Assembly: GCA_040902585.1 (NCBI GenBank) | Contig: JBBDXA010000060.1 | Location: 1-6,893, forward strand | Source: JBBDXA01 sp040902585 | Lineage (GTDB): Bacteria > Planctomycetota > Phycisphaerae > Phycisphaerales > Phycisphaeraceae | DNA length: 6,893 bases | Direction of reading: 5' to 3' | Part shown: piece after piece, positions 1 to 6,290 of the stretch | Layout of the letters: the number at the start of each line of letters is the position of its first letter | Numbering within the stretch: the stretch's first letter is position 1 | Translations under genes and position numbers: made by a program | The notes under the pieces: model-generated | Told to the model about the DNA's origin: nothing | The model's database searches: none | The model's input: only the letters and a program-made list of their open reading frames with translations

Positions 1-1728
1 ACGACGCCTTCGGTGGTGTGGTTTGAATCGGAAGACTCGGTGGTGGTCGGGCGCGATGCCAGGCGTGCGGGGATGGTGGAGCCTGACCGCGTGGCGGAGG
101 ATGTGAAGCGGTACATCGGCGATGAGTTTTACCCCAGGCTGGTGATGGGCAAGCGGCTTTCGCCGATCAGTCTCAGCGCGATCATTCTGAAGAAGCTCAA
201 GCAGGATGCCGAAGCACGTCTGACGCGGGTAGACGGCGCGGTGATCACGGTGCCGGCCTACTTCGACGAGCAACGCAGACAAGCCACGGCGGCGGCGGCG
301 GAGGCGGCGGGGCTGCCTTTGATTGACATCATCAATGAGCCGACGGCCGCGGCGCTGGCGCATGCGTTTCGCGCGATGGTTGGCGAGGATGGCGATGTGT
401 CAGCCGGGGCTTCGCCGATTGCTGATGGTAAAACGCTGGTGGTGTACGACCTGGGCGGCGGGACGTTTGACGTGACCGTGCTCCGGGCCGAGGGAACAAA
501 CCTGACCGTGCAGGCAACGGCGGGCGATGTGCGGCTGGGCGGGCGCGACTGGGACGAGCGCGTGTACAACTATCTTGCAGACCTTTTCGTGCGCGAGCAC
601 GGCGATGACCCGCGCGATGATGCCCTCGCCCGCCAGCAACTCTACGCCACGGCTGAGGATCTGAAGAAGGATCTCACCCGCCGGGCACGCACCATGTTTG
701 TCATCAACCACGCGGGCAGCACGATGCGCGGCGAACTCACGCGGCAGCAGTTTGATGAACTCACCGCTGATCTTCTCTTCCGCACGGAGAGCCGGCTCAA
801 CCGCGTGCTGCGCGATACGGCGCTGACGTGGGAAGAGGTGGATGAACTGCTGCTGGTGGGCGGGTCCACGCGCATGCCGCAGGTGCGCGAGATGATCAAA
901 CGCGTGACGGGCAAGGAAGCGACGGCGACGATATCGCCTGATGAAGCCGTGGCGCACGGGGCGGCGATTCACGCGGCGATCGCACTGGCGAACCTGACCG
1001 AAGGCGAAGCAAGGCCCGCGGGCAAGGTGATTCCGCCTGCGGAGGAAACGGTGCCCGCGTCATCGGGTTCGGATGAAGACATTCCGCCACAGGCCGCGGA
1101 GGCGGATCTGGCAGTACATACCCAGGGAGGTGCCGAGGCGGGAGTTGGTGACGGTTCACTGGTGAATCAGTTGGCTGCAGCGCTGGATGCGCAGCCGGGC
1201 CAGGGCAGTCCCCCGCCGATACCCAAGCGTTTTATTGATGATGGTCAGCGTCAGCGATTTCTTGCATCGCTGGCGGGACGTATTGGAAGATTGCTGGGGC
1301 TGATCCGCACGACGAATGTGAACGCGCACAGCCTGGGCGTGGTGGCGGAGGATCGCAAAGGCAGGAAGCGCGTCGTGCGATTGATCCCGCGCAACACGCG
1401 ACTGCCTGCGCAGAAGGAGAAGTGTTTCGCGACGGTGACGGAGGACCAGAGCCGCGTGGTGGTGCAGATCGTCGAAGGCGAGTCGGATGTGGTGGAGGAT
1501 TGCGTTCAGATCGGCACGTGCCTGATCGAGGCTCTGCCGCCGAAGCTGCCCAAGGGTTCGCCGATTGAGATCACGTTCCGCTACGACGGCAGCGGGCGTC
1601 TGTTCGTGCAGGCGGTTCACATGACCAGTGGGGCATGGGCGGAGACGGCGATCCATCGGGGCGGCGGCATCGATCCGCGGCGCGTGCATCTGAATCAGGA
1701 AATCCTCTCGAAGCTGCGCGTGTCGTGA
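1..1728 (+). CDS. Hsp70/DnaK-family chaperone-like ATPase, 5' partial, no lid
   Basis: This is an ATP-dependent Hsp70-family protein that starts before the window. The first codons read TTPSVVWF, the conserved TTPSVV strand of DnaK, so a GTG at 13 is not the true start and roughly 30-40 residues are missing. Counting from the first codon in the window, the nucleotide-binding domain runs to about 330. It shows K36 in KRYIG (the DnaK K70 position), VITVPAYF at 81-88, NEPTAAALAHAF at 112-123, the phosphate-2 motif DLGGGTFD at 150-157 with T155 at the DnaK T199 position, and the adenosine motif LLLVGGSTRMPQVR ending near 296. A low-complexity Ala/Pro/Glu linker of about 100 residues follows. The NAHSLGV and LIPRNTRLPA motifs (about 441-470) mark a substrate-binding beta domain ending near 541. 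There is no helical lid, so the protein is shorter at its C-terminus than DnaK. The main ATPase residues look intact. It is probably a divergent paralogue rather than the housekeeping DnaK, and it likely pairs with the J-like gene 63 bp downstream. Confidence 0.93.
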   Translation, partial: TTPSVVWFESEDSVVVGRDARRAGMVEPDRVAEDVKRYIGDEFYPRLVMGKRLSPISLSAIILKKLKQDAEARLTRVDGAVITVPAYFDEQRRQATAAAAEAAGLPLIDIINEPTAAALAHAFRAMVGEDGDVSAGASPIADGKTLVVYDLGGGTFDVTVLRAEGTNLTVQATAGDVRLGGRDWDERVYNYLADLFVREHGDDPRDDALARQQLYATAEDLKKDLTRRARTMFVINHAGSTMRGELTRQQFDELTADLLFRTESRLNRVLRDTALTWEEVDELLLVGGSTRMPQVREMIKRVTGKEATATISPDEAVAHGAAIHAAIALANLTEGEARPAGKVIPPAEETVPASSGSDEDIPPQAAEADLAVHTQGGAEAGVGDGSLVNQLAAALDAQPGQGSPPPIPKRFIDDGQRQRFLASLAGRIGRLLGLIRTTNVNAHSLGVVAEDRKGRKRVVRLIPRNTRLPAQKEKCFATVTEDQSRVVVQIVEGESDVVEDCVQIGTCLIEALPPKLPKGSPIEITFRYDGSGRLFVQAVHMTSGAWAETAIHRGGGIDPRRVHLNQEILSKLRVS

Positions 1729-1791
1729 TTCGATTGTGATAATGCCCGCAGTTTGAGCGGCTGCGCTCGCTGATGTGAATGGCGCGAATCA

Positions 1792-4092
1792 ATGGCACAG
1801 GATCGCTACACGCAATGGTTGAAGCTGCCCGTCGGCGAGCGCCCGCCGGATCATTACACATTGTTAGGCCTGCTTCATTTCTGCGAAGACAGCGAGCGCA
1901 TCGAACAGGCGTCGCACGAACGGCTGGAACGGCTGGATCGGTACGCGCTGAGTCCGGATGCGGCGAGCCGGGCGGACTGCCAGCGGATGATGAACGAAGT
2001 GGCCCAGGCGCGGGTTGTATTAAAGGATGCGGGCAGGCGGTTCGCGTATGACGTGGAGCTGGCGGCGAAGCTGGGCGTCGCGCCGCCTCAGGCGGTGGTG
2101 ATGCCGGCCGAGGATGAGTTTCACATCGAGCCGGAGAATGAATCGGCGAGTGAGCCGATGATGGAGCAGGTGGTCGCACCTGTGGTGAAGGCACCGCAAC
2201 GTCCCGCACCGGCCGCGCCGCCTGCGCCGCCTCGAAGCAGTCCGCCGTCCAGGCCCTCGCCGGTGCCGGTGCGCGTCACGCCGGCTCTGCCGCGCTCGCC
2301 CAAAGAGAAAATGCTGATCTCCGGTGCGGCTCTTGCGATGATCGCGGTCGCCGCGCTGGTGATCATGTTCATCACGAATGAGCGGGATCCGTCGTCGCCG
2401 GCTGATCCGGACACGCCCTACCCGGCCAATCCCGGCCTGAAGTCTGACCCAGGTGCCGCATTGACCTCGTCCTCCGCCCTGGCTGGTCCGATGGTGGAGC
2501 AGGCCCGCAGCCTGTGCATAGCGCGATTGCAGGAGTGCCGGAACGAAAAGCCGATCATGGAACTCATCGACGAGTACGGGCAGCGTGACTGGCGGATCAT
2601 CATGAGCGCGATCGAAGAGGCTGAGGTCGCCGATGCCGCTCCCGCCCATCGGGTGAAACAGTATGAGAAGGCGTTCGACAAGCTCGGCGAAGTCATGACC
2701 CACGCCCGCCGCAGCGTTGAGATCATCCGTTCGACGCGCGGGCCTTACGACGAGGCCGCCGCGCATTTCGATCCAGATTCCTTCCGCCTCTATCTGCCAT
2801 CGGAGTATGTAGCGGTTCAGCGCAGTGTGAAAAGCGCCACAATCGCCGCGCTGAATCATCGTCCCGACCAGGCAAAGCAACACTTCGAGCAGGCGGCGAA
2901 GCTCTACCGGGAAGCAACCACCGAGGCTCGCGTGAAGGACCTTCCCGGCGTCAGCCGCGCGAACGAACCGCCCGCGCTGGCTGCCGGCCCGCATCGCATG
3001 ACACCGATGAGCGAGCCGTTCAAGGGGCCCTACCATGTCCGGTACGTGCAGTTCAGTCCGGATGGCCGGCTGCTGGGGGCCGGCGGGGAGAGGGAGTTGC
3101 TGCTGTGGGATGTTGCCGCGGGCAAGCCGCATGAGACAAAGAGCCTGTTGCCTGAGCCCGCAGGCATCATCTACTTCAGCTTCACGCTCGACGGCACGGC
3201 GCTTCAACACTACACGCGTGAAGGTATTTCGACGTGGGATCTGGCGAATCTGCGGAACCCGCCGAGCAAGGGCCGGCGATGGGAAGTGGGCGGGCCTCTG
3301 GTCATGGGCGGGCCGTACGCAAGCATCCTGATGTCCGGCCGCAAGGACATCGAAATCTGGGATCGTGCGACCGGCCAGCCGGTGTCCACGTTGAAGCACG
3401 ACTCGGCGGTCTCATATCACGCCGTCAGCGACGATGGAGCGATTGCCATCTCCCTGGAGCACGGAAAGTCGGACATCCATGTGTGGAACCCGAAGCCCGG
3501 CGAGAAGTTGGCGACGCGCCACAACCCTTTTGCCGGCGAACTGTCCGGCACAATCAGCCTTCGACAGGCGCTGAGCCCCGATGGCCGGATCGTGGCCTGC
3601 GGCAACCGTCAAACCGTTCGCTTCGCCGCGACGGGGGATGCGGTCGGCGCGTACAAGCCGCTGAATTGCCCCGGCAACGGAAAGATCGAACGACTTCAAT
3701 TCAGCCCCGACGGGCGGCGTCTGCTCATCGGGCTGCACGACCGGAGTCTCGAACCGCCGATGCAACATTCGCTCTTGATCTACGACCCGATCGAAGGCCG
3801 GCTCATCGGCCCGCCGCTGCCATCCGGTGATGACGGCCTAGGTCGATTCCCCACGCCGACGTGGCGGTGCAGCCCCGACGGCAAGCTGCTGGGGATCGGC
3901 GGCGCGACGGGCGTGCTGCGCGTGGTGAGGCTCGACACGGGTGAGGCCATCGCCGACGACCTGAACATCGGCAGTACCATCTGGGACATCAATTTCTCTC
4001 AGAATCGCGAGATGCTTGCGGTGCTCTACGTCGACGCGCTGGTGCGCATCTATCGTCTGGTGCCGGCCGCCAAGCCCGCGCAGCAACCCTAA
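1792..4092 (+). CDS. J-like / single-pass membrane / WD40-repeat protein
   Basis: This 766-residue multidomain protein probably acts as a membrane-anchored scaffold. Residues 5-92 form a J-like head: YTQWLKLP, then PPDHYTLLGL, a helical pair, and a closing ARVVLKD...RRFAYD that matches helix IV of J domains. The HPD tripeptide is absent. Residues 131-168 are proline-rich. Residues 174-194 form one hydrophobic membrane segment preceded by KEK, which predicts the N-terminus inside and the C-terminus outside. Residues 230-385 look helical. Residues 415-758 contain about eight WD40-like units, with FSPDGRLL at 421, LSPDGRI at 595, FSPDGRRL at 638 and CSPDGKLL at 693; the third unit (about 500-530) is degenerate. 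The ATG at 1792 is the first start after an in-frame TGA at 1771, so the start is well constrained, although no clear Shine-Dalgarno precedes it. The gene is probably co-transcribed with the upstream Hsp70. Domain order is seen directly; the partner and function are inferred. Confidence 0.9.
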   Translation: MAQDRYTQWLKLPVGERPPDHYTLLGLLHFCEDSERIEQASHERLERLDRYALSPDAASRADCQRMMNEVAQARVVLKDAGRRFAYDVELAAKLGVAPPQAVVMPAEDEFHIEPENESASEPMMEQVVAPVVKAPQRPAPAAPPAPPRSSPPSRPSPVPVRVTPALPRSPKEKMLISGAALAMIAVAALVIMFITNERDPSSPADPDTPYPANPGLKSDPGAALTSSSALAGPMVEQARSLCIARLQECRNEKPIMELIDEYGQRDWRIIMSAIEEAEVADAAPAHRVKQYEKAFDKLGEVMTHARRSVEIIRSTRGPYDEAAAHFDPDSFRLYLPSEYVAVQRSVKSATIAALNHRPDQAKQHFEQAAKLYREATTEARVKDLPGVSRANEPPALAAGPHRMTPMSEPFKGPYHVRYVQFSPDGRLLGAGGERELLLWDVAAGKPHETKSLLPEPAGIIYFSFTLDGTALQHYTREGISTWDLANLRNPPSKGRRWEVGGPLVMGGPYASILMSGRKDIEIWDRATGQPVSTLKHDSAVSYHAVSDDGAIAISLEHGKSDIHVWNPKPGEKLATRHNPFAGELSGTISLRQALSPDGRIVACGNRQTVRFAATGDAVGAYKPLNCPGNGKIERLQFSPDGRRLLIGLHDRSLEPPMQHSLLIYDPIEGRLIGPPLPSGDDGLGRFPTPTWRCSPDGKLLGIGGATGVLRVVRLDTGEAIADDLNIGSTIWDINFSQNREMLAVLYVDALVRIYRLVPAAKPAQQP

Positions 4093-4095
4093 GCC

Positions 4096-4266
4096 TTGTC
4101 TGAAATCTCCGTCACGCTCGACCCCATCCAGCGACCAGTCCGCATCAGCTACAACCCGGAGGCCAAACCGTTTGAGCGACTCTGGATCGAGCGGGCGATC
4201 AGTTCGATCTACCACCGATTCATAGGCATGGCCCGCAAGCTGAAGTACGTGGACGAAGAGGTGTAG
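4096..4266 (+). CDS. small hypothetical protein, TTG start (56 aa)
   Basis: A 56-codon frame begins with TTG only one codon after the TAA of the WD40 gene and ends at TAG 4264-4266. The peptide begins MSEISVTLDPIQRPVRI (TTG read as Met) and ends ARKLKYVDEEV; the middle (ERLWIERAISSIYHRF) looks helical and amphipathic. I counted 45 of 56 codons ending in G or C, about 80%, which is strongly coding-like and resembles the upstream genes. No Shine-Dalgarno is visible, so translation would depend on coupling to the preceding stop. It lies in the same frame as the WD40 gene, so a former C-terminal extension cut off by the TAA, or stop read-through, are alternatives. I do not recognise the family. 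That something here is or was coding is more certain than the start. Confidence 0.5.
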   Translation: MSEISVTLDPIQRPVRISYNPEAKPFERLWIERAISSIYHRFIGMARKLKYVDEEV

Positions 4267-4416
4267 TCTGTTGCGATGAGTGCTCGAATGTACCAATGGT
4301 TCAGTATCAACTGGATGGCGGCTGGTATCATCGACCACCTTGAAATGGGGCGGCACCTGTCGCCATGCGCACCAGTTCCCTAACAACGCCGCATCGTCGC
4401 GGAGTTTCGAAACAAT

Positions 4417-5259
4417 ATGACGGCTGGCTATCATCCTTGGCGACCGACCCGATTCCTTCGACTGGAGGCTGTTTACCCGACGGGGGCCGAAGCTTCGCGA
4501 GTCGTAACGGATGGAGGCCTCGCTTATTTGAAGGCGATTGGAAATGCAGGAGGCGAGCACCTATTGGCCTGCGAACTGGTCGGTACACAGCTTGCGCGAT
4601 GGTTCGGTTTGCCCACTCTGGATTGGTCGATCCTGGAGCTGACGGGCGAAGATGAGATACCCTTGAAGCGCGGGCCGGCAAAACCGGGCCCCGCGTTTGT
4701 AACTCGGGCCGTCCATCGGGTGGATTGGGGCGGAAAGGCTGACGAACTTGATCGAGTCGAAAACAGTGATGCCATCTCCATGCTTGTGGTGTTTGATACC
4801 TGGACGCTCAATTGCGATCGGCATTGCGATTTTCGACCTGCCAACTACGACAACGTCTTTCTCTCGGGTGAAGGTGCTTCTCGTGGCCACCTGAAGATGC
4901 TGGCCGCGGATCACACCCATTGTTTTACCTGTGGCCAAGACTTGACGGGGAGATTGGCTACAATCAACCGAGTCAAGGATGATCGCGTTTACGGACTCTA
5001 CCCGGCCTTTCGAACGTTCCTTGACCGGGATGTAATCAAGTTGGCGGCCTCTCGCCTGCTTCAAGCGGATGAGCCGACGGTTCGCCAATTCGTTGACATG
5101 ATTCCATCGCGTTGGGAAGTGTCCCATAACGCCCGTAAAGCGCTGGTCGAATTGGTTTGCGGCCGTGCGCGGCATCTCGCCGATAGGATCGTCGATATGC
5201 TGGAACCCTTTGTTTACTCCAGGAACCTGTTTGGTGACGAAAGGAAGAATGAGCCATGA
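4417..5259 (+). CDS. HipA-like kinase (HipA_2-type)
   Basis: This 280-residue protein carries the marks of the HipA/PI3-4-kinase-like fold, whose characterised members phosphorylate proteins (E. coli HipA inactivates GltX). Visible motifs are a beta-3 lysine in LAYLKAIGN (K39), a helix-C glutamate in GGEHLLACELVG (E47 or E53), the catalytic loop NCDRH at 132-136 (D134) followed by NYDNVFL (N143/N146), and the metal-binding aspartate in LAADHTHCF (D165). All expected catalytic positions appear present, so it should be active. At 280 residues it is much shorter than E. coli HipA (about 440) and lacks the N-terminal subdomain, as expected for the HipA_2-type group. The ATG at 4417 is the first usable start after an in-frame TAA at 4381; a weak GGAG at 4401 lies 12 bases upstream. 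The 150 bp before it, after the small frame, must hold any promoter. It overlaps the DUF3037 gene by ATGA. No HipB-like gene is seen. The substrate is unknown. Confidence 0.85.
   Translation: MTAGYHPWRPTRFLRLEAVYPTGAEASRVVTDGGLAYLKAIGNAGGEHLLACELVGTQLARWFGLPTLDWSILELTGEDEIPLKRGPAKPGPAFVTRAVHRVDWGGKADELDRVENSDAISMLVVFDTWTLNCDRHCDFRPANYDNVFLSGEGASRGHLKMLAADHTHCFTCGQDLTGRLATINRVKDDRVYGLYPAFRTFLDRDVIKLAASRLLQADEPTVRQFVDMIPSRWEVSHNARKALVELVCGRARHLADRIVDMLEPFVYSRNLFGDERKNEP
5241..5247 (+). promoter_or_regulatory. Shine-Dalgarno sequence for the DUF3037 gene
   Basis: AAGGAAG ends eight bases before the ATG at 5256 and lies inside the last codons of the kinase gene. It is the clearest ribosome-binding site in the window and fixes the DUF3037 start. 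With the ATGA overlap it implies coupled translation of the pair. Confidence 0.7.
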
Positions 5260-6050
5260 GTGATCTCAAGGGGTATTACAGTCTCGTTCAGTTCTGCCCG
5301 GACCTGTCCCGTGCTGAGGCGGTTAACGTAGGCGTGCTGCTATTCTGCCCTCAGCGCGGCTTCATTGCCGCGCGCACACAGCACAGCAACGAACGCGTAC
5401 GAAAGTTCTTCGGCGCAGACACCTTCGATGGCGAACGACTCAACGCCGCCAAGGAGGCACTTGAGAAGAGGCTTCAAACCGAACACGATCGGTTCAGTTC
5501 GGTCGATGACCTGAACAGATTCATTTCCACCAGAGCGAACGAACTGGTACTGACGGCTCCACGGTCGGTGAAGGTGGACGATCCCGATGAGGACATCGAA
5601 CTCCTGTTCGCGGAGCTTGTGGGCGGCAGGGCAAAGCGCCGTCCCAAACCATCGTTGCTGCTGAAGCTCGACGAGGCCCTACGGCGGCCTTCGCTACTGT
5701 CAAAGGTCAAATACGGGGAAAAGGTCAATGTGCCGATCATAAACCGTGTTCTCGATATCCCGTATACGTATCGCAACGGAGAACGGCGGCTTGTAAAACC
5801 ACAGCTATTCGGCCCGTCCAATGCCATTGGTTCGGCGATGCAATTGGCCATTGAAGGAGATTTGCTCCACAAGCATCCCACTGGAGAAGGTAAACGGCAA
5901 CTTATTGTGGTCTCGGATACCCAAGGTGTCGAGAAGCCTGCCGACTTACGGAGGACAATCTCAACACTCTTTAGCGACTACAACGTTCGTACCATCTGGC
6001 CGGAACAGATTGCGGCGTTCGCCGATGAGGTTGAAAAGGTGGCTCATTGA
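5256..6050 (+). CDS. DUF3037-family protein, partner of the HipA-like kinase
   Basis: This 264-residue protein begins with the family signature YYSLVQFCPDLSRAEAVNVG (7-26), matching the DUF3037 pattern of a YxxxQxxPDxxRxExxNxGV strand-turn-strand. No biochemical activity is established for the family as far as I know. A charged, probably helical stretch follows (about 60-150) with a basic patch at RAKRRPKPS. The C-terminal third alternates predicted strands and helices, including IPYTYRNGERRLVKPQLFG (168-186) and RQLIVVSD (214-221). No signal peptide or membrane segment is seen, so it is probably cytoplasmic. The ATG at 5256 overlaps the kinase stop by four bases and has a good AAGGAAG eight bases upstream, so start and co-translation are well supported. 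DUF3037 genes next to HipA-like kinases are a recurring pair; the role (regulator, substrate or adaptor of the kinase) is inference. Confidence 0.85.
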   Translation: MSDLKGYYSLVQFCPDLSRAEAVNVGVLLFCPQRGFIAARTQHSNERVRKFFGADTFDGERLNAAKEALEKRLQTEHDRFSSVDDLNRFISTRANELVLTAPRSVKVDDPDEDIELLFAELVGGRAKRRPKPSLLLKLDEALRRPSLLSKVKYGEKVNVPIINRVLDIPYTYRNGERRLVKPQLFGPSNAIGSAMQLAIEGDLLHKHPTGEGKRQLIVVSDTQGVEKPADLRRTISTLFSDYNVRTIWPEQIAAFADEVEKVAH

Positions 6051-6187
6051 ACGCAACGACCGCCGATGCAATTGACGCATGGACCGCCGGCTCTAAAAGC
6101 GTGGTGCTTTCCGATGACGGCCGCATGCTGGTGACCTTCGGCAGCCCCGACGAAACAGGCAGAGGCACAGTTGGCGACGGTGCATGA
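6047..6187 (+). CDS. small TTG-start frame after DUF3037, possibly a gene remnant
   Basis: A 46-codon frame starts with TTG sharing two bases with the TGA of the DUF3037 gene (TTGA) and ends at TGA 6185-6187. The peptide contains DAIDAWTAGSKSVVLSDDGR and MLVTFGSPDE, which looks protein-like, but GC at third positions is only about 60%, so coding support is weak. The next frame, open from about 6135, reads TKQAEAQLATVHDLSDIMGP and continues plausibly to about 6280, so a single-base frameshift near 6145-6165 could have split one longer gene. It may be a third gene of the kinase cassette, a decayed gene, or chance. No family is recognised. Confidence 0.3.
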   Translation: MNATTADAIDAWTAGSKSVVLSDDGRMLVTFGSPDETGRGTVGDGA

Positions 6188-6256
6188 TCTTTCGGACATC
6201 ATGGGGCCGGCGGTGGCGACGACTCTTCCAGGCGGTGCGCCATGTGGATTTGCGAA

Positions 6257-6284
6257 GGGCGTGGTCAGTAACCGTTGCACGCCC
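6257..6284. terminator. hairpin between convergent genes, possible terminator
   Basis: GGGCGTG (6257-6263) and CACGCCC (6278-6284) form a perfect 7-bp stem around a 14-base loop, with a small inner GGT/ACC pairing. It lies seven bases beyond the stop of the minus-strand gene and about 200 bases after the DUF3037 stop, a sensible place for a shared terminator. Neither strand has a convincing U-tract; the minus-strand side reads only TTCGCAAATCC. The call therefore rests on position and stem alone. Confidence 0.3.
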
Positions 6285-6290
6285 GACACG

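Noticed and set aside
13..15. GTG at 13 as the start of the Hsp70 gene
   Set aside because: Codons before it read TTPS, the conserved DnaK strand, so the gene begins upstream of the window.
286..311. GGC-type trinucleotide repeat in the Hsp70 gene
   Set aside because: It encodes a normal Ala-rich helix of the Hsp70 ATPase domain and is explained by codon choice.
400..972. Minus-strand open frame opposite the Hsp70 gene
   Set aside because: Arg/His-rich and antisense to conserved Hsp70 motifs; an antisense artefact.
2020..3399. Long minus-strand open frame (459 codons) opposite the WD40 gene
   Set aside because: The product is extremely Arg/His-rich with no domain signal; it mirrors the GC-rich third positions of the real plus-strand gene.
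3234..3830. Plus-strand open frame inside the WD40 gene in another frame
   Set aside because: The WD40 repeats with SPDGR motifs are unmistakable in the other frame; this product is Arg-rich and unpatterned.
4340..4368. TTGAAA at 4340 as a -35 box for the kinase promoter
   Set aside because: The sequence at -10 spacing (around 4363-4368) does not resemble TATAAT; no convincing promoter could be placed in 4267-4416.
4276..4383. 35-codon ATG frame between the TTG small gene and the kinase
   Set aside because: Third-position GC is only about 63%, there is no well-spaced ribosome-binding site, and the product is Met/Trp-rich without a pattern.
3838..4560. Minus-strand open frame of 240 codons crossing three plus-strand genes
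   Set aside because: It is antisense to the WD40 end, the small frame and the kinase start, and shows no family signature.
5474..5881. Minus-strand open frame opposite DUF3037
   Set aside because: Ser/Arg-rich antisense product; DUF3037 is clearly recognisable on the plus strand.
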